Source: Flavobacterium odoriferum
Lineage (GTDB): Bacteria; Bacteroidota; Bacteroidia; Flavobacteriales; Flavobacteriaceae
Assembly: GCF_025499515.1 (NCBI RefSeq)
Contig: NZ_JAMKFA010000010.1
Location: forward strand, 124,001-188,000
Reading direction: 5' to 3'
DNA length: 64,000 nt
Under the pieces are notes generated by a model. That model searched no databases. It was given only the letters and a program-made list of their open reading frames with translations, and was not told the origin of the DNA. Position numbers and translations under genes: made by a program. Below are positions 50,608-58,269 of this stretch, piece after piece. Numbering within the stretch: the stretch's first letter is position 1; the number at the start of each line of letters is the position of its first letter.

Positions 50608-51090
50608 TTAGAAAAATCTATTATGCCAACTTTCGTTAGCAGGAACTTCCCAAAAATCTTGCCATTCTCCAACTGTGTTAACTAAATTATTAAAAACAAT
50701 TGTGTTTCCAGAAACAGCTTTTTCTTTGGCTAATTTTTTAAATTCGATTAGTGGTTTAAATGCAACGTGTTCGCCCATTTTAAAGGTAACATTCATTTTG
50801 TCCAATAAATCAACTTCATATTTTTGTTCCAAATTTTGAATAAACTGAACAGAAGCATCAATAGAACAACCTGTAGCTGCTTGAGTTTCCTGATTTACTG
50901 CAATTATAATAAAACGATTGTATTTTGTTACAAAAGAAGCTTCTAATTGTTGTCCGTGTGCAGACCAATCTTCTAAAAAAGAAGTCAAATCTTTTTCAAT
51001 TTCTTGAATTTCTTCATCAGAGAACTTTCTATTGGATTGGTAAATCCAAATTTTCGCATCTTCTGGTAATGTATCAAATGGTACGTACAT
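50608..51090 (-). CDS. conserved Bacteroidota protein (often labelled ABC transporter ATPase)
   Basis: A 160-residue cytosolic protein: MYVPFDTLPEDAKIWIYQSN, FLEDWSAHGQQLEASFVTKY and NNLVNTVGEWQDFWEVPANE. It is widely conserved in the phylum. Databases often call relatives ABC transporter ATPase, but no Walker A motif or ABC signature is visible, so that name should not be taken as functional. Confidence 0.75.
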   Translation of the reverse strand: MYVPFDTLPEDAKIWIYQSNRKFSDEEIQEIEKDLTSFLEDWSAHGQQLEASFVTKYNRFIIIAVNQETQAATGCSIDASVQFIQNLEQKYEVDLLDKMNVTFKMGEHVAFKPLIEFKKLAKEKAVSGNTIVFNNLVNTVGEWQDFWEVPANESWHNRFF

Positions 51091-51092
51091 TG

Positions 51093-51704
51093 TTATTTTT
51101 TTATAATATCTGTTACAACTTTATATGTAACAAACTTTGCTAATTTAGCATCAAATAATTCTAATTCGTAGTAATAAACTTCTAAGGCATCATTTGTTTT
51201 TAATACTTTGTCAGTTAGTAAAAATGCGTTATCAAAACCACTTAATAAAATAAATTGATTCATTTTTCCTGAAGCTTCTTTTACTGAAAACGTTAAAAAT
51301 TGTTCTGATTTAATTTCAGTTAATTTACCAGAAATCATTGCATCTGGTTCGTCTTCTATATATTCTTCATCACCACTATCATCTGAATCATCCATCATAA
51401 ATTTAAAAACTGTAGGACATTTTGTTCCCATTTTTAAACCAATATCATATCCTAATTGTTCCATTTTTTTATCGTCAGTGATAACATTTTTGCCATAATG
51501 TTTTTCAACATCTTTTTCATATTTATTCATAGCTTCTAAAATACACAAGCCTAAAGTCAACTCCATATTATCTTTAGTAATCTCTTGTTTAGAAGCACAT
51601 TCGCAACCTACATCAGACATTTTATCGGTCAATTGTTCTTTAGTTAATTTTTGTGCAAAAATTGAACTTGATGTAAGTAATACTAGTAAAAGTAATTTTT
51701 TCAT
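51093..51704 (-). CDS. secreted protein, paralogue 1
   Basis: A 203-residue protein with a signal peptide (MKKLLLLVLLTSSSIFAQ) and a conserved CECASKQEITKDNMELTLGL-like segment, then IMSG-like acidic linker and a beta domain (FLTFSVKEASGKMNQFILLS). The neighbouring upstream gene is a clear paralogue. Two bases separate it from the 50608 gene. Confidence 0.72.
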   Translation of the reverse strand: MKKLLLLVLLTSSSIFAQKLTKEQLTDKMSDVGCECASKQEITKDNMELTLGLCILEAMNKYEKDVEKHYGKNVITDDKKMEQLGYDIGLKMGTKCPTVFKFMMDDSDDSGDEEYIEDEPDAMISGKLTEIKSEQFLTFSVKEASGKMNQFILLSGFDNAFLLTDKVLKTNDALEVYYYELELFDAKLAKFVTYKVVTDIIKK

Positions 51705-51708
51705 TTAT

Positions 51709-52365
51709 TTATAATTTGATTAGATTAGTAATTATTTTAAAGGTTAAAAATTTATTTAATTTGAAATCATAAAGTTCAGTTATATAATAATATACCTTTA
51801 CTTTATCGTTTTGTAATAATACATTATCTGTAATTAAAAACGAATTATCAAAATTATTTAATAAAACGAAATTATTAATTCTACCAGAATCTTCTTTAAC
51901 CGTAATGTATAGATAACTTTCGATTTTGGTTTCGAAAAAAACACCTGTTATATTTGTATCTTCTTCAACTAATTCAACATCAGTTAAGTTGTTTGATGAT
52001 TTAGATTCTTTTTTAGAATAATCTGAAATGATTTCTTGAACAAACTTTTCATCACTCATGATTAGCTCAAGTACTTCAGGACAAACATCCATCATTTCTT
52101 CTCCAACATCTTCTCCAACTTTTTCAATTAAATCTTTGTTTATTTTTTCTGATTTATATGCTTTTAACAACTCTGATTTGTGTGCATTCATTGCTTCAAT
52201 TAGGCAAATTCCAAGACCAATTTTAACATTGTCTTTTTTAATTTCGCCTTTTGAAACACATTCACAAGTGTTTTTTGTTACTTTTTGTACCACTTCGTCT
52301 TTTTTTCTATCTTGAGCAAAAGAAAAAGAAATAGTAAACAAAAATAATATAATTATTTTATACAT
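51709..52365 (-). CDS. secreted protein, paralogue 2
   Basis: A 218-residue protein with a signal peptide (MYKIIILFLFTISFSFAQ). The CECVSKGEIKKDNVKIGLGI and YLYITVKEDSGRINNFVLLN segments match paralogue 1 closely in order and spacing. Tandem duplication; function unknown. The stop of the upstream Fe-S gene abuts its start. Confidence 0.72.
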   Translation of the reverse strand: MYKIIILFLFTISFSFAQDRKKDEVVQKVTKNTCECVSKGEIKKDNVKIGLGICLIEAMNAHKSELLKAYKSEKINKDLIEKVGEDVGEEMMDVCPEVLELIMSDEKFVQEIISDYSKKESKSSNNLTDVELVEEDTNITGVFFETKIESYLYITVKEDSGRINNFVLLNNFDNSFLITDNVLLQNDKVKVYYYITELYDFKLNKFLTFKIITNLIKL

Positions 52366-53156
52366 TATAAATCTTGAGCATTAGCGATTAATTCTGCAAC
52401 GTCAAGAACTTTAACTGAAGCTTCTTTTTCTTTGTGCTTGATTCCGTCAGTTAACATAGTATTGCAAAATGGACAACCAGCAGCAATGATTTCTGGCTGT
52501 GTTTCTAAAGCATCTTCAGTTCTTTCAATATTGATGTCTTTATTTCCTTTTTCAGGCTCTTTAAACATTTGAGCTCCACCTGCACCACAACATAACCCAT
52601 TTGCACGCGAACGTTTCATTTCTACTAATTCAGCATCTAATTTTTGAATTAATTCGCGAGGAGCTTCATACGTATTATTGGCTCTTCCTAAATAACATGG
52701 ATCGTGAAAAGTAATTCTTTTTCCTTTGAATTGACCACCTTCGATAGCTAATTTGCCTTCATTTAGTAATGCTTTAATGAATTCTGTATGGTGTAAAACT
52801 TCGTATTTTCCACCTAATTCTGGATATTCATTTTTTAATGTATTAAAACAATGTGGGCAAGCTGTAACAATACGTTTTACTTCGTAGGCATTCATTACTT
52901 CAATATTAGTCATAGCTTGCATTTGAAACAAGAATTCATTTCCTGCTCTTTTTGCTGGATCACCTGTACAACTTTCTTCTGTTCCTAAAACAGCGAAAGA
53001 AACATTTGCTCTGTTTAATATTTTAACAAAGGCTTTTGTGATTTTTTTTGCTCTATCATCAAAACTTCCTGCGCATCCTACCCAAAACAAAACATCTGGT
53101 TGTTTGCCTTGTGCCATCATTTCGGCCATTGTAGGAACTATTAAATTTTCTGACAT
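52365..53156 (-). CDS. CCG-domain (Fe-S) oxidoreductase subunit
   Basis: A 263-residue protein with two CCG-type cysteine clusters: GCAGSFDDRAKKI with FHDPCYLGRANN, and NGLCCGAGGAQMF with AAGCPFCNTML. Like HdrB, GlpC and LutA subunits, it would carry an unusual Fe-S cluster and pass electrons to a partner, most likely the membrane Fe-S protein encoded at 53667-54992. Substrate unknown. Confidence 0.87.
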   Translation of the reverse strand: MSENLIVPTMAEMMAQGKQPDVLFWVGCAGSFDDRAKKITKAFVKILNRANVSFAVLGTEESCTGDPAKRAGNEFLFQMQAMTNIEVMNAYEVKRIVTACPHCFNTLKNEYPELGGKYEVLHHTEFIKALLNEGKLAIEGGQFKGKRITFHDPCYLGRANNTYEAPRELIQKLDAELVEMKRSRANGLCCGAGGAQMFKEPEKGNKDINIERTEDALETQPEIIAAGCPFCNTMLTDGIKHKEKEASVKVLDVAELIANAQDL

Positions 53157-53197
53157 ATTAGAATATGTTTAATTGTTAAATTGGGATTTACTTTTAA

Positions 53198-53644
53198 TTA
53201 TTCGTGATGTTCGTCGTCAAATACTTGTATGGTAACTTCTTTATCTACTAAATCGGTAAATTTTCCTCTGTAACGAGTTGCTTTAACCAAGTGATTGTCA
53301 ATCCAGTGGTAGTTTCCTCCTCTTGGTTTTCCCATCAACATTCCGTGGTATTTGAATCCGTGTAATTTCAACCACGTTTCAGTTACTTCTCTGTGTGCTT
53401 CTGTTCTTGATGTAAAAAAGAAAATTATATGTCCTTCATCGTACCATTTGTTCAAAGTTACCAATGCATCTGGATATACGGCTGCAGTAACCATTCGCTC
53501 TGGTTCTTCATTTGGAATATCATCGCAGATAGTTCCGTCGATATCAATTAAGTAATTTTTTATTCCTTCAGGTAATATTGGACTCAATTGCTCTCCATTT
53601 ACAGATATAGCCTGTAATTTCCCTTCGATTTCTTCTTGTTTCAT
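53198..53644 (-). CDS. HAD-family hydrolase
   Basis: A 148-residue HAD protein with the nucleophile motif YLIDIDGTICDDIPNEEP, then FFFTSRTEAHREVTETWL and a conserved KPRGGNYHWIDNHLVKATRY. Lies between the two Fe-S genes. Relatives are sometimes misnamed phosphoheptose isomerase; no isomerase motif is present. Confidence 0.8.
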   Translation of the reverse strand: MKQEEIEGKLQAISVNGEQLSPILPEGIKNYLIDIDGTICDDIPNEEPERMVTAAVYPDALVTLNKWYDEGHIIFFFTSRTEAHREVTETWLKLHGFKYHGMLMGKPRGGNYHWIDNHLVKATRYRGKFTDLVDKEVTIQVFDDEHHE

Positions 53645-53666
53645 TATTATTCTAAATAGTGTGTGT

Positions 53667-54992
53667 TTATTCTTCGTTAGCCCAGTTTAAGCGATCCATT
53701 TGGTTATATTGCCAAGGAGCACCATTGTTTTCAATATTTGTCATCACGTTGTTTAATTCAGTTGGAGCAGCACTTTGTTCCATTACTAAATAACGACGCA
53801 TATCTATAATAATTGAAAGAGGACTAATATTAATTGGACATTCTTCTACGCAAGCGTTACAAGAAGTACAAGCCCATAATTCTTCGGTTGTGATATAATC
53901 ATTTAATAATGATTTTCCATCTTCTACAAAAACACCTTTATTTAAATCGATATTTTTACCAACTTCTTCAAGCCTATCTCTTGTATCCATCATTATCTTT
54001 CTTGGCGATAATTTTTTACCGGTTTGATTTGCAGGACACGATGAAGTACAACGTCCACATTCGGTACAGCTGTATGCGTTTAATAATTGCACCCAATTTA
54101 AATCTTGCACATCTGAAGCTCCAAACTTAGCTGGAACTGCGTCTGGATTTGCTGGTGCAGCAAATGGATCGGCCGTTGGATCCATCATTAATTTTACTTC
54201 GTTTGTAACACTTTCTAAGTTATCTAATTTCCCTTTTGCATTCAAATCGGCAAAATAAGTATTTGGAAACGCCAATAAAATATGTAAATGTTTAGAAAAA
54301 TATAAATAATTCAAGAAAATTAAAATTCCTATAATGTGTAACCACCAAGCTATTCTTTCGATAACAACTACCAAGCTTTCGCTCATTCCATTAAAAATTG
54401 GTGCAATAAATTGCGATATTGGAAAACTTCCTGCTTGATTATAATGGCCAATTCCTAAATTTTGCAAATGTAAATCGGCTGCATTCATCAATAAGAATAA
54501 CGACATCAATACCATTTCAAAATATAAAATATAATTTGCGTCGTTCTTTGGTTTACCTTTCAAATCAGAACTTGTAAAACGAGCTAATTTAGTTACATTT
54601 CTTCTAATCCAAAATACAATTACTGCAACTAATACTAAGAATGCTAAAATTTCGAATGAACCAATTAAAATATCATAGAAAACGCCCATGAAAGAAAGTA
54701 CTCGATGCGTTCCAAAAAGTCCATCAATAATAATTTCAATTACCTCAATATTGATAATTACGAAACCAACATAAACAATAATATGTAAAAAACCTGCAAT
54801 TGGTCGTTTCACCATTTTAGATTGTCCAAGTGCAACCATAGTCATATTTTTCCATCGTTCAGAGGAATTATCGCTACGATTTACATCTCGCCCTAAATTA
54901 ATATTTCGGATTAATTTTTTAACATTGATTGTAAAATAACCAATTCCAATTGCAAGTAGCAATGCGAAGAAAATATTATCTAAAAAGTTCAT
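53667..54992 (-). CDS. membrane-bound dicluster Fe-S oxidoreductase
   Basis: A 441-residue protein: about six membrane helices in the first 260 residues, then two 4Fe-4S motifs, CTECGRCTSSCPANQTG and CTSCNACVEECPINISP. With the CCG-domain partner at 52365 it resembles heterodisulfide-reductase-like and GlpC-like quinone-linked complexes. It would exchange electrons with the menaquinone pool. Confidence 0.87.
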   Translation of the reverse strand: MNFLDNIFFALLLAIGIGYFTINVKKLIRNINLGRDVNRSDNSSERWKNMTMVALGQSKMVKRPIAGFLHIIVYVGFVIINIEVIEIIIDGLFGTHRVLSFMGVFYDILIGSFEILAFLVLVAVIVFWIRRNVTKLARFTSSDLKGKPKNDANYILYFEMVLMSLFLLMNAADLHLQNLGIGHYNQAGSFPISQFIAPIFNGMSESLVVVIERIAWWLHIIGILIFLNYLYFSKHLHILLAFPNTYFADLNAKGKLDNLESVTNEVKLMMDPTADPFAAPANPDAVPAKFGASDVQDLNWVQLLNAYSCTECGRCTSSCPANQTGKKLSPRKIMMDTRDRLEEVGKNIDLNKGVFVEDGKSLLNDYITTEELWACTSCNACVEECPINISPLSIIIDMRRYLVMEQSAAPTELNNVMTNIENNGAPWQYNQMDRLNWANEE

Positions 54993-55003
54993 ATTAAGTG
55001 TTT

Positions 55004-55957
55004 TTACTTTTTAATTGTATCGTTAATTGGTGCAACATAAGGTTTGTTTTTCTTTCCAAACAAAGAAACATTTACATATCTTGTTGGATTTAAACGCAAA
55101 TCTTGTAACAATAATTCAAGTTCATTTGAAGCTTTAGAAAAATTATTATACATGGTTTCGTCTTTCATTAATTTACCCATTGTACCTTTACCTTGCTCCA
55201 TTTCTGCCATTAATTTATCAACACTTGCCAAGGTTTTTTCCAAATTCTTAACTGTTTGACCTAAGTTAGCTTTTGCAAGTGAATCAGACATAACAACCAA
55301 ATTTGCAGAAGTTTTGTCAAAATTTGAAATTACAGAACCTAATTTTGTTTTATTAGTTGCTACAATTTCATTAAGATTTTTTGAAACTGCACTAAACTCC
55401 GAAAGCGTATTATTTAATTCTGCAATACTGTTTTTTAAATTTTGCTTGGTTTGATTGTCTAAAATGCCATTAACATTTGTAAATAATACATCGGCATTAT
55501 CTAACAATTTTTGAATTTTATCTTGTAATGGTTCTAACTGTTGTGCCAAAGCGTCTGTTAATCCTAATTTGCTTGAAGCTTGAAGATAATCACCCGATTG
55601 TGTGTAATTTTTATCTTGAAGATTAGGTTTAATAGCAATTTGTCTTCCTCCTACTAATCCTGAATCATAAATTTCAGCAATGCTAGATTTTGCAATAGGA
55701 AAATCTGTTGTAATGTGAAGTTCTACCAATAGTTTTCCGTCTGGATTAATGGTAATAGAATTTACTTTACCAATAGTTAAACCATTTAGTGTGACTGGTG
55801 CCGAAGTTGCTAAACCAGCAACATTCTCGTAAACTACGAATAATTTATTGCTATTATCAAATAGATTTTTTCCTTTTAGAAAATTGTATCCCCAAATAAA
55901 TAAAATAATGGATACGATAACTAAAATTGCGGTCTTAATTTCTTTTGTTAGTTTCAA
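55004..55957 (-). CDS. MlaD-family MCE lipid-transport protein
   Basis: A 317-residue protein with one N-terminal membrane helix and a single MCE domain (about 38-118: LFVVYENVAGLATSAPVTLN, GLTIGKVNSITINPDG). The rest is a long coiled coil. MlaD proteins form hexameric rings that carry phospholipids between membranes. The usual MlaE/MlaF partners are not adjacent. Confidence 0.87.
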   Translation of the reverse strand: MKLTKEIKTAILVIVSIILFIWGYNFLKGKNLFDNSNKLFVVYENVAGLATSAPVTLNGLTIGKVNSITINPDGKLLVELHITTDFPIAKSSIAEIYDSGLVGGRQIAIKPNLQDKNYTQSGDYLQASSKLGLTDALAQQLEPLQDKIQKLLDNADVLFTNVNGILDNQTKQNLKNSIAELNNTLSEFSAVSKNLNEIVATNKTKLGSVISNFDKTSANLVVMSDSLAKANLGQTVKNLEKTLASVDKLMAEMEQGKGTMGKLMKDETMYNNFSKASNELELLLQDLRLNPTRYVNVSLFGKKNKPYVAPINDTIKK

Positions 55958-55991
55958 AGCAAATATTTTTTAACAAAAATAAACTTTTATT

Positions 55992-57107
55992 TTATTTAAT
56001 AGCATCAGAAACGCTTATTTTTATTCCATCTTTATAAGCAACCACAAAGGCTGAAGTATAACCTTTTTGTTTTGCTTCTTCTAATCTTTTTTTAGAATCT
56101 TCGTATGATTTTTCAGAACCATAAAAATATTTATACAATTTACCAGATTGCTCTATCGAAATATTTTTTAATCCTTTAAAATTAGATGGTGTTGTCGCTA
56201 ATTTTTTAGCACTTGCCGAAATTTGTACTTTAAAAATAACTCCTTTATTTGTTGTATTTTCAACTTGTTTTGGTTGTTCTTTTGGTGTAACTTTTTCTTC
56301 AAAAGGAGTTATTTTAACGGGTTCTTTTTCTTTAACCACTGGTTCGTTTGTTGGATTAAAAAATTCGTTTTTATAATCTAATATTGAACCTGCAATTGCT
56401 TCGGCTAATTTTTCTTGACCTTGTTCTGAATTTAAAAAAGCACCTTCTTCTTTATTAGAAACAAATCCCATCTCTATCAAAACACGAGGCATTGTTATTT
56501 GTCGTAATACTAAAAATCCTGCTTGCTTTACACCTCTGTTTTTGTTGTTTGTTTTTTTTGTAAAAAACTGTTGTACTCTTCCTGCTAATTCAATACTTTG
56601 ATCTAAATGTTCTTCTTGCAAAATTGAAATTCCAATCACAGATTCTGGCGAATTTGGATCAAATCCATCATATTTTATTTTATAATCAGATTCTAAAGTA
56701 ACTACTTCATTTTCCATTTTTGCTACTTCTAAATTTGAAGTATTTCGGGTAATTCCCATTACATAAGTTTCGTTTCCTGAAGCAGATTGATTTTTATTGG
56801 CGTTGCAATGCATTGAAACAAAAATACTGCCTTTTGATTTATTAGCAATGTTTGCTCTTTGCTGTAATTCGATAAAAACATCAGATTTTCTGGTATAAAT
56901 TACGTCTATTTGTGGATCTTTCTCTAAAATTTCACCTACTTTTAAAACGGTTTTTAATGCAATATTTTTTTCAATATTTCCATGATATACTGCGCCATAA
57001 TCTTTTCCACCGTGTCCAGCATCTAAAACTACTTTAAACTTTGCAGTTTGACTTTGAACATGTGAAATATTGAATAAAATTAGTACAACTAAAATCTTTT
57101 TTATCAT
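55992..57107 (-). CDS. N-acetylmuramoyl-L-alanine amidase with a SPOR-like end (copy 1)
   Basis: A 371-residue exported protein. The amidase_3 domain (about 24-245) has VVLDAGHGGKDYGAV and SMHCNANKN with the zinc ligands, and ending PRVLIEMGFVSNKEEG. Residues from about 290 form a SPOR-like domain (FKVQISASAKKLATTPSNFK). It splits daughter-cell peptidoglycan. Three bases from the next amidase gene, with which it shares the whole architecture. Confidence 0.9.
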   Translation of the reverse strand: MIKKILVVLILFNISHVQSQTAKFKVVLDAGHGGKDYGAVYHGNIEKNIALKTVLKVGEILEKDPQIDVIYTRKSDVFIELQQRANIANKSKGSIFVSMHCNANKNQSASGNETYVMGITRNTSNLEVAKMENEVVTLESDYKIKYDGFDPNSPESVIGISILQEEHLDQSIELAGRVQQFFTKKTNNKNRGVKQAGFLVLRQITMPRVLIEMGFVSNKEEGAFLNSEQGQEKLAEAIAGSILDYKNEFFNPTNEPVVKEKEPVKITPFEEKVTPKEQPKQVENTTNKGVIFKVQISASAKKLATTPSNFKGLKNISIEQSGKLYKYFYGSEKSYEDSKKRLEEAKQKGYTSAFVVAYKDGIKISVSDAIK

Positions 57108-57109
57108 TG

Positions 57110-58198
57110 TTATTTATTTTCAAAAGTTACAATATAAGCCGATTTATATCCTTTCTTTTTTGCTTCTTCCAATAGTTTTTTACATGATTCATAATCTGTT
57201 TCATTTCCATAAAAATACTTGTATAATTTATTTTCGTGTTCAACAGAAATATTTTTTAATCCTTTAAAATTGGCTGGTTTTGTATCTATATTCTTTGTTC
57301 CAGCTTCTAGTTGTACTTTATAAATTGTTTTCTTAGCAACCGAAACTTCCTCAACATTAGAATTACTTAATCCTGGTAAATCTTGATTAAGAATTGGTGC
57401 TTCTATAGTGCTATTTTCTATTGAGGCTGAATGAAAATTATTTTTATAGGTAATAATTGCCTCTGAAATAGATTTCGACATTTCTTCTTTTCCTTCCTCT
57501 GAACTAATATATTTTCCTTCTTCTGGATGTGATACAAAACCAAGCTCAATTAATACACCAGGCATAACAGTTGCATCTAATACCCAAATAGGTTGTTGCT
57601 TTACACCTCTTGAAAATCGATTATTTTTTGAAATAAAATTATTTTCAATTTCAGAAGCTAACTCGATGCTTTGCTCTAAAAATTCTTCTTGTAAAATTTT
57701 TAAGCCTAATAATGTTTCAGGGTTATTTGGATCAAAACCTTTATATTTTTCGTTGTAGTCTTCCTCCAAAAAGATTACACCATTTTCCTTTTTAGCAATA
57801 TCTAAATTTGTATCTGTTCTAGACATTCCCATAACAAATGTTTCAGTTCCTTTTGCTGCTGTACTTTTTACTCCATTACAATGTACCGAAATAAACAAAT
57901 TAGCTTTAGCTTTATTAGCAATATTTGCTCTTTCACGTAGTTCGATAAAAACATCAGTTTTACGGGTGTAAACCACTGTAATATCTTTATTTTGCTCTAA
58001 AATTTTTCCAATTTTAAGTACAACATCTAACACAATATCTTTCTCTTTTATGCTTCCACGCATGGTTCCTGGATCTTTTCCACCATGACCAGCGTCTAAA
58101 ACTACTTTGAATTTTGGCGTATTTTGACCAAAATTAAGTACTGAAATAAACAAAAAAGCTAATAAAATTAAATATTTAGAGTGGTTTTTATATCGCAT
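57110..58198 (-). CDS. N-acetylmuramoyl-L-alanine amidase with a SPOR-like end (copy 2)
   Basis: A 362-residue paralogue of copy 1: VVLDAGHGGKDPGTMRGSIK, SVHCNGVKSTAAKG, GVLIELGFVSHPEEGK, and a C-terminal YKVQLEAGTKNIDTKPANFK SPOR-like domain. A signal peptide (ending VLNFGQ) exports it. Divergent from the lptD-like gene, both serving the envelope. Confidence 0.9.
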   Translation of the reverse strand: MRYKNHSKYLILLAFLFISVLNFGQNTPKFKVVLDAGHGGKDPGTMRGSIKEKDIVLDVVLKIGKILEQNKDITVVYTRKTDVFIELRERANIANKAKANLFISVHCNGVKSTAAKGTETFVMGMSRTDTNLDIAKKENGVIFLEEDYNEKYKGFDPNNPETLLGLKILQEEFLEQSIELASEIENNFISKNNRFSRGVKQQPIWVLDATVMPGVLIELGFVSHPEEGKYISSEEGKEEMSKSISEAIITYKNNFHSASIENSTIEAPILNQDLPGLSNSNVEEVSVAKKTIYKVQLEAGTKNIDTKPANFKGLKNISVEHENKLYKYFYGNETDYESCKKLLEEAKKKGYKSAYIVTFENK

Positions 58199-58242
58199 AA
58201 AGTTATTCCGAGAGATTATAAGTTATAATTTTATTAAAACGT

Positions 58243-58250
58243 TATTTTTG
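58243..58250 (+). promoter_or_regulatory. -7 promoter element of the lptD-like gene
   Basis: TATTTTTG fits TAnnTTTG and lies 20 bases before the TTG at 58270, supporting that start codon. Confidence 0.5.
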
Positions 58251-58269
58251 CAAAAAAATATATGTAAGT

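Noticed and set aside
50608-51090. ABC transporter ATPase, as relatives are often named
   Set aside because: No Walker A, signature or Walker B motif can be found in the 160 residues.
53198-53644. Phosphoheptose isomerase, as relatives are sometimes named
   Set aside because: The motifs are those of a HAD hydrolase (IDIDGT); there is no SIS domain.
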